Assembly: GCA_022821645.1 (NCBI GenBank)
Contig: JAJEDE010000027.1
Location: 1 to 64,000, forward strand
Length of the DNA stretch: 64,000 nt
Reading direction: 5' to 3'
Origin: Chloroflexota bacterium
GTDB lineage: Bacteria > Chloroflexota > UBA11872
In this document: one piece after another, positions 46,299 to 53,902 of the stretch
Position numbering within the stretch: position 1 is the first letter of the stretch
How the letters are laid out: every line of letters begins with the position of its first letter
The notes under the pieces: generated by a model
What the model was told of the DNA's origin: nothing
Databases searched by the model: none
The model's input: only the letters and a program-made list of their open reading frames with translations
Translations under genes and position numbers: made by a program

Positions 46299-47384
46299 TC
46301 AGCCCTGGGCGTAGGCCGCCGCCAACACCTCCGCCACCTCCGGACGCGTGAACTCGGCCGGCGGTCGCTGGCCTTCACTCAGCATCCCCCGCAGCCGCGT
46401 GCCGCTCAGGAACACGTGGTTGGCTCCGTCGTGCGGGCAGGTCTTGGCCGAGCCCATCGCGGCGCAGGCCGTGCACCAGAAGGCGTGCTCGAAGAACAGC
46501 GGCGTAATGCCCAGTTCACCGGCGTCGAACTCGTGGAAGATGTGCTGCGCGTCGTGCGGGCCGTAGTAGTCGCCCACCCCCGCGTGGTCGCGTCCCACGA
46601 TGAAGTGCGTGCAGCCGTAGTTGCGCCGCACCAGCGCGTGAAACACGGCCTCGCGCGGACCCGCGTATCGCATCGCCGCCGGCAGCGCCGCCAGTACCAC
46701 CCGGTCGCGCGGGAAGTACCCGTCCAGCAGCACTTCGTAGCAGCGCCAGCGCACATCGGCGGGCACGTCGTCTTCCTTGGTGACGCCCACCAGTGGATGC
46801 ACCAGCAGCCCATCCACCATTTCCAGCGCGGCCTTCTGGATGTACTCGTGCGCGCGGTGAATCGGATTGCGGGTCTGGAACCCCACGACCGTCCGCCACC
46901 CCAGCGCGTCGAACCGCTCGCGCAACTGCAACGGCGTCAGGTGCCGCGGGTCGTCCGCCCGGTCCGGCGATTCCCCGAAGCACCGCACCGGCCCGCCCAG
47001 CAGGACCTCGCCCTGGGCATAGAGTGCCGCCACACCGGGATGCTTCGCATCGGTCGTGCGATACACCGCCTGCGCTTCCGCCACCTTGTCGTAGTGATAT
47101 CGCTGCCGGACCTCCAACTCGCCGCGAGGCCGGCCCGCGCCGTCCAGCAGGTCCAGCCGGTCGCCCTCGCGCACCAGCGCCGCCGTCTCGGCGTCGACCG
47201 CCAGCGTGATCGGCAACGGCCAGGGCTGTCCGTCCGGCAAGTGCATGTCCTTCAGCACCGCCGCGTATTCCGGCTCGGTCATGAACCCGGTCAGCGGGCG
47301 GTAGCCCCCGACTCGGAACAGCTCCAAATCCGCCAGTTGCCGCGGCGAAAGCTCGATCGCCGCGGGCGCTGCCACGGCGCCCAT
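46299..47384 (-). CDS. sat: Sulfate adenylyltransferase (ATP sulfurylase)
   Basis: A 361-residue Sat-type enzyme from ATG 47384, which shares one base with the cysC stop. Catalytic text: FQTRNPIHRAHEY (HxxH and QxRN motifs), GRDHAGVGDYY and FLSGTRLR. It makes APS from sulfate and ATP. Near the C-terminus CTACAAMGSAKTCPH supplies a cluster of cysteines as in zinc-containing dissimilatory-type ATP sulfurylases. It is the Sat rather than the CysDN type. Confidence 0.95.
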   Translation of the reverse strand: MGAVAAPAAIELSPRQLADLELFRVGGYRPLTGFMTEPEYAAVLKDMHLPDGQPWPLPITLAVDAETAALVREGDRLDLLDGAGRPRGELEVRQRYHYDKVAEAQAVYRTTDAKHPGVAALYAQGEVLLGGPVRCFGESPDRADDPRHLTPLQLRERFDALGWRTVVGFQTRNPIHRAHEYIQKAALEMVDGLLVHPLVGVTKEDDVPADVRWRCYEVLLDGYFPRDRVVLAALPAAMRYAGPREAVFHALVRRNYGCTHFIVGRDHAGVGDYYGPHDAQHIFHEFDAGELGITPLFFEHAFWCTACAAMGSAKTCPHDGANHVFLSGTRLRGMLSEGQRPPAEFTRPEVAEVLAAAYAQG

Positions 47385-47986
47385 CAGGCCGCCGCCACGC
47401 AGTCGGTCACCGGCGCCAGGTAGCCCAGGCATTCCAGCCTGGAGATGATCCTGGCCGCGCTCTCCTCGACCGATTCCATGTCCGTCTCCACCACAATCTC
47501 CGGGTTCACCGGTTCTTCATACGGATCGCTGACTCCGGTGAAATTCTCGATCTCACCCGCCAGCGCCTTTGCGTACAGCCCCTTGGGGTCGCGCTCGATC
47601 AATTGGTCGAGCGAACACTTCACGTAGACCTCCACAAACTCGCCGATTTGCTCGCGCGCTTCGCGGCGGCCTTCGGTATAGGGAGAAATCGCCGACACCA
47701 GCATCGTCGCCCCGTGCCGCGTCCCCAGCGCCGCCACCCAGGCAATCCGCCGGATGTTCTCGTCGCGGTCCTCGCGCGTGAACCCCAGCCCCTTGCTCAG
47801 GTGCGTGCGCACCACGTCGCCGTCCAGCGACTCCACGCGGTGGCCGCGGCGTTGCAGTTCCGGCGTCAGCCGATCCGCCAGCGTGGTTTTGCCGGCGCCG
47901 GAAAGCCCCGTCAGCCAGATCGTGACCCCGGCCGGTTCCTGCCGCCCGTAGGCGGCAAACCCATTGCAGTCCATTGACTTGACCAT
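47384..47986 (-). CDS. cysC: Adenylylsulfate kinase
   Basis: A 200-residue APS kinase: P-loop [39 protein letters not shown] with the family Ser, and KGLYAKAL. It phosphorylates APS to PAPS. It lies four bases after cysH and before sat. Having CysC next to a CysH of the iron-sulfur APS-reductase type raises the question of which of APS or PAPS is used for reduction; PAPS may serve sulfation instead. Confidence 0.93.
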   Translation of the reverse strand: MVKSMDCNGFAAYGRQEPAGVTIWLTGLSGAGKTTLADRLTPELQRRGHRVESLDGDVVRTHLSKGLGFTREDRDENIRRIAWVAALGTRHGATMLVSAISPYTEGRREAREQIGEFVEVYVKCSLDQLIERDPKGLYAKALAGEIENFTGVSDPYEEPVNPEIVVETDMESVEESAARIISRLECLGYLAPVTDCVAAA

Positions 47987-47989
47987 CTC

Positions 47990-48703
47990 CTAGGTGTTTC
48001 CGTGCAGACCGCACTCGGTCTTTGACAGTCCGCGCCAGCGGCCACTCCGGAGCGACTCACCCGGCAGCGGACGCGACGTGCAGCGCGTGTCGCAGCCCAG
48101 GCTTGGGTAGCCCTCGTCGTGCAGTCGGTTGTACGGCACGTCGTGGTGGCGGATGTAGTCCCAGATCTCGGCTTCGGTCCAGCCGCTCAGCGGCGCGACC
48201 TTCACCAGCCCGAACTTCGCGTTCCACTCGATCACCGGCGTTGCCGCCCGCTGCGCCGACTGGTCGCGGCGCACACCCGTGATCCAGGCGCGCTTGTCGG
48301 CCAGCGCTCGCGCGTTCGGCCCGACCTTGCGGATCCCGCAACAGGTGTCCGGATCACGGTCCCACAGTTCCGGGCCGTACAGCGCGGCCTGGTCCACCAG
48401 CGACAGCTCCGGGTGATACGCCGTGGCCTCGAACCCGTAGCGATCTTCGATGCGCTCGCGGACTTCGTGCGTGGACTGGAAGAGCAGGCCGGTGTCCAGG
48501 TAATAGACCTCGACGTCGTCCAGCAAGTCCAGCCGCGCCAGCATGTCCACCAGCACCATGCCGCTGGGGCCGCCGAAGGAGCACGACAGCGCCACGTCCG
48601 GGGCATAGGCGCGCACGACTTCGCGCAGCACCTCCTCGGCGGGCAGGCCCTGCAGCCGCGGGCCTTCGCGCCGCAGGTCGATTTCGGCAAGTTGCACGTT
48701 CAC
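47990..48703 (-). CDS. cysH: Adenylylsulfate/phosphoadenylylsulfate reductase
   Basis: A 237-residue CysH protein: ALSCSFGGPSGMVL (substrate loop), DTCCGIRKV, ITGVRRDQSAQRA and a C-terminal TECGLHG with the catalytic Cys. CC plus the later Cys pair indicate the 4Fe-4S APS-reductase subgroup. The second pair is GCDTRCT, with three residues between the cysteines where two are usual. GTG 48703 has GGAGG 13 bases upstream, rather far; GTG 48697 is an alternative. A structured leader and a polycysteine ORF precede it. Confidence 0.9.
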   Translation of the reverse strand: MNVQLAEIDLRREGPRLQGLPAEEVLREVVRAYAPDVALSCSFGGPSGMVLVDMLARLDLLDDVEVYYLDTGLLFQSTHEVRERIEDRYGFEATAYHPELSLVDQAALYGPELWDRDPDTCCGIRKVGPNARALADKRAWITGVRRDQSAQRAATPVIEWNAKFGLVKVAPLSGWTEAEIWDYIRHHDVPYNRLHDEGYPSLGCDTRCTSRPLPGESLRSGRWRGLSKTECGLHGNT

Positions 48704-48879
48704 GATTGAGAGAAAACCTCCGGTGGCACAGGGGCAGAAAACGCCCCTTGCTCGATTTCAGATGCTCGACGCCGTTCTAGGGCGTAGTCAGTTGAGACCG
48801 ATCACGCGGCCGGGGCGCAGACGCCCGGCCGGCGTCGAGAAATGCCTGGCATGGCCAGGACTTTGCGGGCGTGAGAGGC
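48704..48879 (-). promoter_or_regulatory. Structured leader between the polycysteine ORF and cysH
   Basis: Downstream of the polycysteine ORF stop, the minus-strand RNA can form three structures. One is a small hairpin (48845-48859, CCTGGC/GCCAGG, three-base loop). The second is a perfect 10-bp stem (48830-48839 with 48765-48774) enclosing a GC hairpin (48809-48829). The third is a hairpin AGGGGC/GCCCCT (48730-48748) nine bases before the cysH ribosome binding site GGAGG (48717-48721). None has a T-run, so control would more likely act on translation or mRNA decay than by intrinsic termination. Confidence 0.55.
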
Positions 48880-49041
48880 CTAGACCACCACGCCCCGTAT
48901 ACAGGCGCAGGTGCAGTCGCAACAACAACACGTGCAGCCGCTGGGGTGCTCGCGTGAAGCGGTAGCCGCCGACGCAAGCAGCCGCTGGCCGCTCGGCGTC
49001 GGCGATGGATCGGACGGTTTGTCTGGGGTCAGACCGCGCAT
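48880..49041 (-). CDS. Polycysteine short ORF, candidate cysteine-responsive attenuator
   Basis: ATG 49041 lies 13 bases inside the end of the sulfite reductase gene, with GAGGG just before it. The 53-residue product has an unremarkable N-terminal half and then, at residues 36-47, the sequence CTCCCCDCTCAC: eight Cys in twelve codons (TGC and TGT). It ends IRGVVV. Polycysteine short ORFs upstream of sulfur-assimilation genes are established in mycobacteria as cysteine-responsive attenuators, where ribosomes slow on the Cys codons when cysteine is scarce. The position before cysH, in a cysteine-biosynthesis operon, and the downstream RNA structure fit that role. A structural metal-binding peptide is the alternative. 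Confidence 0.75.
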   Translation of the reverse strand: MRGLTPDKPSDPSPTPSGQRLLASAATASREHPSGCTCCCCDCTCACIRGVVV

Positions 49042-50810
49042 TCGCCCTCGCCGCGTTCCAGCACGTACAGCCGGTCGCGGTCCCAGTCCACGAAGTGGTC
49101 CGGTTCGTCGTCGTATTCGGGCGGCAGCGCCAGGTCTTTCAGCAGTCCGTCAAAGTAGAGCCGGTCGTGCCGGTCCACGTACTCGTTGAACGACTCGTCG
49201 TCCGCCAGGCGGCTTTCCTCGTAGTCCAGGATCAGGCGCTCCACCACCGTCGGCGCGCGCTTGGCCGGCACTCGCGTGCGCAGCAGCAGGCCCAGCCGCA
49301 TCGGCGACCCGTAGCGGCGGTTGCCGCCGATGAAGGTGTGGTAGGCCGGAACCTGGCGTCCGCCGGTCTTGATGGCCGCGCCGTGGAAGCCGATGTTGCC
49401 CACGTGATGCATGCCGCAGGAGTTGGGGCAGCCGCTCATGTTGATCAGGATTTGCCGCGTCAGCGGATCCTGGATGTGCATTTCCTCGACCTTGGCCTGG
49501 ATGGCCTTGTTCAGGCCCATCGACGAGGTGATGCCCAGCTTGCAGCTGTCCGTGCCGGGGCACGACACCACGTCGTTGATCTCGTAGGCGCCCGGATTGC
49601 CGAGACCCAGGGCCCGCAATTCCTTCCAGACCGGGTAGACGCTGTTGTCGGGAATCCAGCGCAGCACGATGTTCTGCCAGTGGGTGGTGCGGGCACGGCT
49701 GGCGCCGTAGTCACGCAGGATCTGCGCCAGGCCGCGGAACTGTTCGGGACTCAGGTCGCCCTGGTTCACCTTGACTTCCATGGTCGAGTACCCGGCCTGC
49801 ACCTGCGGCGCCACGTTGGTTGAGCAGAAGCGCTCGAACAGGTCGGCGTGTTCCTCGGCGATCACCGGCGCCTCGGCCGGCATCGCAGGCGCGTCGGCTT
49901 GCTCGTTGTCGATGAAGACCAGATCGTCCAGGTCGTAGTCGCGCTCGGCCCAGGCGCCGGTCAGTTCGGCCTCCACCATCTCGCGGAACTTCTCGATTCC
50001 GACCCGGTGGACGAGGAACTTGATGCGGGCCTTGGCGCGGTTGCGGCGCAGTTCGTCGGACCGGTTGAAGATCCGCAGCACGGCCTCGGAGACCCGCAGG
50101 TAGTCGCTCAGCGGCACGAAGTCGTACAACTCGAACGCGTGCTTGGGCATGATCGAGAGCCCGCCGCCGGTCAGGATCCGGAACCCGCGTTCTTCCTTGC
50201 CGTCCACCATCTTGATGGTCGAGAAGAACGCCAGGTCGTGAATCTCGCCGATCGTGCGGTCGGTGTCCGATCCGCTGAACGAGACCTTGAACTTCCGCGG
50301 CAGCAGCTGGGTCAACGGGTTACGCACGAAGTAGCGCACGAAGGCCCCGGCGTACGGGGTCGCGTCGAACGTCTCGTCGTCCGCCACGCCCGCCCAGGGG
50401 TCGCCGGTCACGTTGCGGACGGTGTTGCCGCAGGCTTCCCGCGTCGACAGCCCAGCGCGACCCAGCACCCGCAGCGCATCCCAGGCCAGCGGTAGCGGGA
50501 TGTGGTGCAACTGGATGTTCTCGCGCGTGGTGATGTGGCCCTTCTTCAGCGGGGCAAAGCGCTCGGCCACCTCGGCAAAGGCGTCCAGTTGGTCGGCCGT
50601 GACGCCGCCCATGGGCAGCTTCACTCGCAGCATCTGCACGTTGGGCTGGCGCTGGCCGTAGACGCCCTGCTTCAGCCGGTAGCCGATGAACTTCTCTTCG
50701 ACGCGCTGACCGGCCAGGTAGGCCCGGGCCTCCGTGGTGAAGTCCTCGAATTCCTCATCGAGGATCTCGATCACGTGGCCTGCCGTGTCTCTTCGTTCAG
50801 TTACTGCCAT
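49029..50810 (-). CDS. sir: Ferredoxin-dependent sulfite (nitrite/sulfite) reductase
   Basis: A 593-residue siroheme/4Fe-4S enzyme. Two ferredoxin-like half domains are each followed by a catalytic domain. The cluster/siroheme cysteines are in CPGTDSC (CX5C) and SGCPNSCGMHH (CX3C). It reduces sulfite to sulfide with six electrons from ferredoxin; nitrite reductase is the alternative for this family. Being in one operon with cysH, cysC, sat and siroheme-synthesis genes argues for sulfite. ATG 50810 has GGAGG six bases upstream, and a -10 match TAGAAT lies further upstream on the minus strand (near 50890). The last codons contain the start of the polycysteine ORF. Confidence 0.9.
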   Translation of the reverse strand: MAVTERRDTAGHVIEILDEEFEDFTTEARAYLAGQRVEEKFIGYRLKQGVYGQRQPNVQMLRVKLPMGGVTADQLDAFAEVAERFAPLKKGHITTRENIQLHHIPLPLAWDALRVLGRAGLSTREACGNTVRNVTGDPWAGVADDETFDATPYAGAFVRYFVRNPLTQLLPRKFKVSFSGSDTDRTIGEIHDLAFFSTIKMVDGKEERGFRILTGGGLSIMPKHAFELYDFVPLSDYLRVSEAVLRIFNRSDELRRNRAKARIKFLVHRVGIEKFREMVEAELTGAWAERDYDLDDLVFIDNEQADAPAMPAEAPVIAEEHADLFERFCSTNVAPQVQAGYSTMEVKVNQGDLSPEQFRGLAQILRDYGASRARTTHWQNIVLRWIPDNSVYPVWKELRALGLGNPGAYEINDVVSCPGTDSCKLGITSSMGLNKAIQAKVEEMHIQDPLTRQILINMSGCPNSCGMHHVGNIGFHGAAIKTGGRQVPAYHTFIGGNRRYGSPMRLGLLLRTRVPAKRAPTVVERLILDYEESRLADDESFNEYVDRHDRLYFDGLLKDLALPPEYDDEPDHFVDWDRDRLYVLERGEGECAV

Positions 50811-50921
50811 GCCTGGCCTCCACGAGCCGCCCGTCGCGGCCGGGTGATAAGCCTACCTGGATTCCCCGCGCAGGCAGGCGGGCCGATTCTATGAAGAAAC
50901 ACCCGCGGGGCGCCACCCCAC

Positions 50922-52025
50922 TTAGACCCGATCGGCCGACCATTCGTGAAACTCCAGCGGCAACCCCGCATCCTTCACCCCCGGCGGCCGCTCCGGCCCG
51001 AAGAGCAGCTTGACCACATCGTTGCGGCTCAGACGCACACGCCGGCCGCCTACGGTCAGCGCGATCGTGTCTCCCTCGTCCACCGGTTCCAGATCCTCAC
51101 GTCCATAGGCGCGGACCAGCCCTACCGGGTCCTCGATGCGGATCATGCCGATGTAGTCGGTCGATTGCATGATTCCAACCGAATCCAGGACGTCCGTCAC
51201 GTCGTCGGCTCGCGCCGGGGTCATGAGGGTGGCGTGGACCGTTGGGCTCTGGCTGGCCTGGCGCTCGGCCACCGACTGCGTTGAGGTCTTGACCGACGGG
51301 TCGTCCCATTCCGCAAGCAGCCGCGCGATCATCGGCACCACCAGGTCGGCCGGGCCGCCGTATTCCGCCATCGTCGTGCCGCGCGCGAATAAGTAGGCGC
51401 CGGCCCGGCCGTGCCGCTCGGCCACCCATACCGTCGAGTTGCGACGTTTCAGCATCGCCCGCATGTGGTCGGGCGGACGCACCGCGCCCCAGGCCCGCGC
51501 CTCGCTGATCTCCGACAGGGCCTCGAAGTCCGCATCCGTCGCCGGCCGGATCCCGGGCACCGGCTCCGACGGTAGGAACATTCGGTTGCCGCGGTCGAAG
51601 CGATACACTCGCACCGTCCCGCCGTATTCCCAGCCCTGCTTGCGATACCAACTGGGCACGCCCGTCGACAGCAGGCTGACGTGGGATCCCAGTTCGGCCA
51701 TGCGCTCGATGCAGGCGTCCAGCACCCTCGTGGCGTAGCCGCGCCGGCGGTAGGGCACGTCGGTCGAGACCCCGTTGATGCCGCCGATCCGCAACTCCAC
51801 GTCGCCCAGCCGCGTGTCGTGGGGATAGATGGCCGTGGACGCCACGATCTGGTCGTCCTCGCGGACCACGAAGATGTTCGGCACGTTCTCCGGCTGGTGC
51901 ACGTGGGGCCAGTCCTCGCCGTAGGTGGGATCGCTGCCCACTTCCTGGCGCATCACCCGGTTGACGTGGTCGATCAGGTCCTGCCGCTCATCCAGCCGCA
52001 TCACCCGCGGCCCATCCGCGCTCAT
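50922..52025 (-). CDS. Eis-like GNAT N-acetyltransferase with SCP2-like C-terminal domain
   Basis: A 367-residue protein from ATG 52025 (AGAGG upstream). The N-terminal GNAT domain includes IGGINGVSTDVPYRRRGYATRVLDACI, the acetyl-CoA loop RRRGYAT. A second GNAT-like lobe follows and the C-terminal ~100 residues (TIALTVGGRRVRLSRNDVVKLLFG) resemble the sterol-carrier-like domain of Eis proteins. Eis proteins acetylate amines such as lysines or aminoglycosides; the substrate here is unknown. It is on the same strand and upstream of sir, with a separate promoter-like region between. Confidence 0.8.
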   Translation of the reverse strand: MSADGPRVMRLDERQDLIDHVNRVMRQEVGSDPTYGEDWPHVHQPENVPNIFVVREDDQIVASTAIYPHDTRLGDVELRIGGINGVSTDVPYRRRGYATRVLDACIERMAELGSHVSLLSTGVPSWYRKQGWEYGGTVRVYRFDRGNRMFLPSEPVPGIRPATDADFEALSEISEARAWGAVRPPDHMRAMLKRRNSTVWVAERHGRAGAYLFARGTTMAEYGGPADLVVPMIARLLAEWDDPSVKTSTQSVAERQASQSPTVHATLMTPARADDVTDVLDSVGIMQSTDYIGMIRIEDPVGLVRAYGREDLEPVDEGDTIALTVGGRRVRLSRNDVVKLLFGPERPPGVKDAGLPLEFHEWSADRV

Positions 52026-52126
52026 GTCAGACCTCTGTGGCTCATCGTGGATTCCCCGCGCGGCGACTCGCCCTAGCCTGAATCCCCGGCGTCGACGCGT
52101 CCAGCCACGGCGCACAAACGGTCACA

Positions 52127-52936
52127 ATGGACCGTGCTCCCATCCACTGCAACCCGAACCCTCCCGTGAACGACTACACCTCGGCCAACCGCGATGCCTG
52201 GGACGCCATCGCCGACCTACGGCAGGACATCTGGCCCTCCGCCGAGTTCTTCGCGAACGGCGGAACGCTGCTGCGCGAGCATGAACTCGAGGTTGCGGGC
52301 GACGTCCGGGGCCTGCGCCTCTGCCACCTCCAGTGCGGCAGCGGCGAGGAGACGCTCTCCTGGGCCAACGCCGGCGCCCGGGTCACCGGGGTCGACATCA
52401 GCCCAAAGCAGATCGACTTGGCGAATCGCAAGGCCGAAGCCGCCGGCATCTCCGCCAAGTTCCTGGCCGCCGACGTCAGCAGCCGACCGGCGGAACTGGC
52501 CCCGGAGTCCTTCGACATCGTCTACACCGGCGGCGGCGCGCTCGGCTGGCTGCCGGACCTCGATAGCTGGGCGGAATCGATCCACCAGCTACTGAAGCCG
52601 TCGGGTCGTCTGATCCTCAACGAAGAGCACCCGCAACTGGGCAACCTCGAGGTTCGCGACGGCTCAATTGCGATCGTCGGCGACTACTTCGACCGCCAAC
52701 CCCACCGCACCACCGGCTGGCGCCACTTTGCCGGCGCCGAAAACGCCCCGGAACCCAGGTGGCAGTTCAGCTGGACGCTCGGCGACATCGTCACCAGCGT
52801 CGCCCGCGCCGGCCTCCGTATCGAAAGTCTCCAGGAATTCCCCAGCACCGCGTCCTGGCGCTTCGGCGACGACCTCCCCACCATCCGCCGCCTGCTCGGC
52901 TCATTTCTCCTCGTCGGCCGCAAGACCGACGCCTAG
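52127..52936 (+). CDS. Class I SAM-dependent methyltransferase
   Basis: A 269-residue protein with a methyltransferase type 11-like core: LRLCHLQCGSGEETL (motif I, SAM loop), GARVTGVDISPKQIDLA (acidic end of strand 2), DIVYTGGGALGWLPDL (motif IV) and LLKPSGRLIL. Substrate unknown. ATG 52127 is the longest start; GTG 52166 (VNDYTSANRDAW) is close to the conserved N-terminus of relatives and may be the real one. Divergent from the GNAT gene. Confidence 0.82.
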   Translation: MDRAPIHCNPNPPVNDYTSANRDAWDAIADLRQDIWPSAEFFANGGTLLREHELEVAGDVRGLRLCHLQCGSGEETLSWANAGARVTGVDISPKQIDLANRKAEAAGISAKFLAADVSSRPAELAPESFDIVYTGGGALGWLPDLDSWAESIHQLLKPSGRLILNEEHPQLGNLEVRDGSIAIVGDYFDRQPHRTTGWRHFAGAENAPEPRWQFSWTLGDIVTSVARAGLRIESLQEFPSTASWRFGDDLPTIRRLLGSFLLVGRKTDA

Positions 52937-52961
52937 CGCCGTCGACGAGGGGCGGGCTGGA

Positions 52962-53246
52962 CTACGCCGCCACCAGCGGCTCGATCGAACGCAGATCGGT
53001 CGTGGCGCGCGCAACCTCAAGGTCGTACATTCGCTGCAGATTCAGCCAGAACTCCGGCGTCATCCCCAGCGCCTTGCCCAACCGCAGCGCCGTGTCCGCC
53101 GTAATCGACCGCCGCCCGTGAACGATCTCATTGATCCGCCGCGGCGGCACGCCCACCGTCCGCGCCAGGCGGTACTGCGTGACCTCAAGCTCCTCGAGCA
53201 TCTCAGCCAGATGCATCCCCGGATGGATAGGCCCCATGCTGGCCAT
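52962..53246 (-). CDS. higA: HigA-family antitoxin (XRE HTH)
   Basis: A 94-residue protein of the HigA/VapI type: HPGMHLAEMLEELEVTQYRLARTVGVPPRRINEIVHGRRSIT is the HTH, followed by ADTALRLGKALGMTPEFWLNLQRMYDLEVA. ATG 53246 has GGGAG upstream. The order toxin then antitoxin, 13 bases apart, is the usual higBA order. It should bind HigB and repress the operon promoter. Confidence 0.88.
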   Translation of the reverse strand: MASMGPIHPGMHLAEMLEELEVTQYRLARTVGVPPRRINEIVHGRRSITADTALRLGKALGMTPEFWLNLQRMYDLEVARATTDLRSIEPLVAA

Positions 53247-53259
53247 GTCGTCCTGCTCC

Positions 53260-53487
53260 CTAGTGGTAGTCCGTGATCTCAATGTCCATGGCGCCCCGCC
53301 CGGTCCAACGAAAGCACACGCGCCACTGGTCGTTGATGCGAATGCTGTACCAGCCTGCTCGGTCACCGCGCAACGCCTCAAGGCGATGCGACGGCGGCAC
53401 GCTCAGGTCCGACAGCCTTGTCGCCGCAACGACCCGCTGTAGCCGCATCCGTGCTCGTCGCTGGATGTCTACCGGCAGCCGCCGCAC
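53260..53487 (-). CDS. higB: HigB/RelE-like toxin, start uncertain
   Basis: From GTG 53487 the product is 75 residues: RRLPVDIQRRARMRLQRVV ... LSVPPSHRLEALRGDRAGWYSIRINDQWRVCFRW, typical of HigB mRNA interferases acting on the ribosome. The family normally has about 25 further N-terminal residues. In this frame those residues are present (RGVGRFADRRAEQLFNGEF), but the codon where Met is expected is ATT (53565-53563), and no ATG, GTG or TTG precedes it in frame. Either a non-canonical start is used, the start was lost, or the short form is made. Confidence 0.75.
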   Translation of the reverse strand: MRRLPVDIQRRARMRLQRVVAATRLSDLSVPPSHRLEALRGDRAGWYSIRINDQWRVCFRWTGRGAMDIEITDYH

Positions 53488-53565
53488 AAACTCTCCGTTG
53501 AAGAGTTGCTCAGCGCGCCTGTCGGCAAACCGCCCAACGCCCCGATGATAACGCGGAGGGATAAT

Positions 53566-53902
53566 AGTGGCAACCCAGTCGTCCGAGGCGCGAAATCCCG
53601 GGCATCAGCCCCTTCCGTCCGCCCCGGGGCGAGGGCCGCGCACCCTCAAGCAGAAAACTAGCAGAAGAGTCGGCAGCTACCGCGCCGGCCGGCAGGCATC
53701 GCTCAGACGGCGAGACCGATTCTCGCGTCCGGAGGTGACGCTGGCGGAGCGACCCAAGGAGTGCGATGCGCCTTTGCGGTCCCAGGCACAGGCAAGCCAA
53801 CGGGGCGCCGGTGCGCGTTACAGACGGAGAGGGCCCGTCACCTGCAATCCGGGTGCGGGCCCTCTCAGACCTTCAGTTTCGGCGGGAGCGCCGCCTGGAA
53901 GG
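53566..53902. other. Intergenic region without a supported gene
   Basis: About 340 bases between higB and the LRR gene. A TATTAT -10 match lies on the minus strand at 53563-53568 in front of higB. A strong hairpin is at 53827-53866. Open frames here show no recognisable family. Nothing else is seen. Confidence 0.4.
53827..53866 (-). terminator. Terminator hairpin after the LRR gene
   Basis: Perfect 11-bp arms GAGAGGGCCCG (53827-53837) and CGGGCCCTCTC (53856-53866) with an 18-base loop, 37 bases after the stop at 53903. No long T-run follows. Confidence 0.6.

Noticed and set aside
48723-48965. 80-residue plus-strand ORF in the cysH leader
   Set aside because: Antisense to the structured leader and polycysteine frame; Arg/Pro-rich with no recognisable domain and wrong orientation for the operon.
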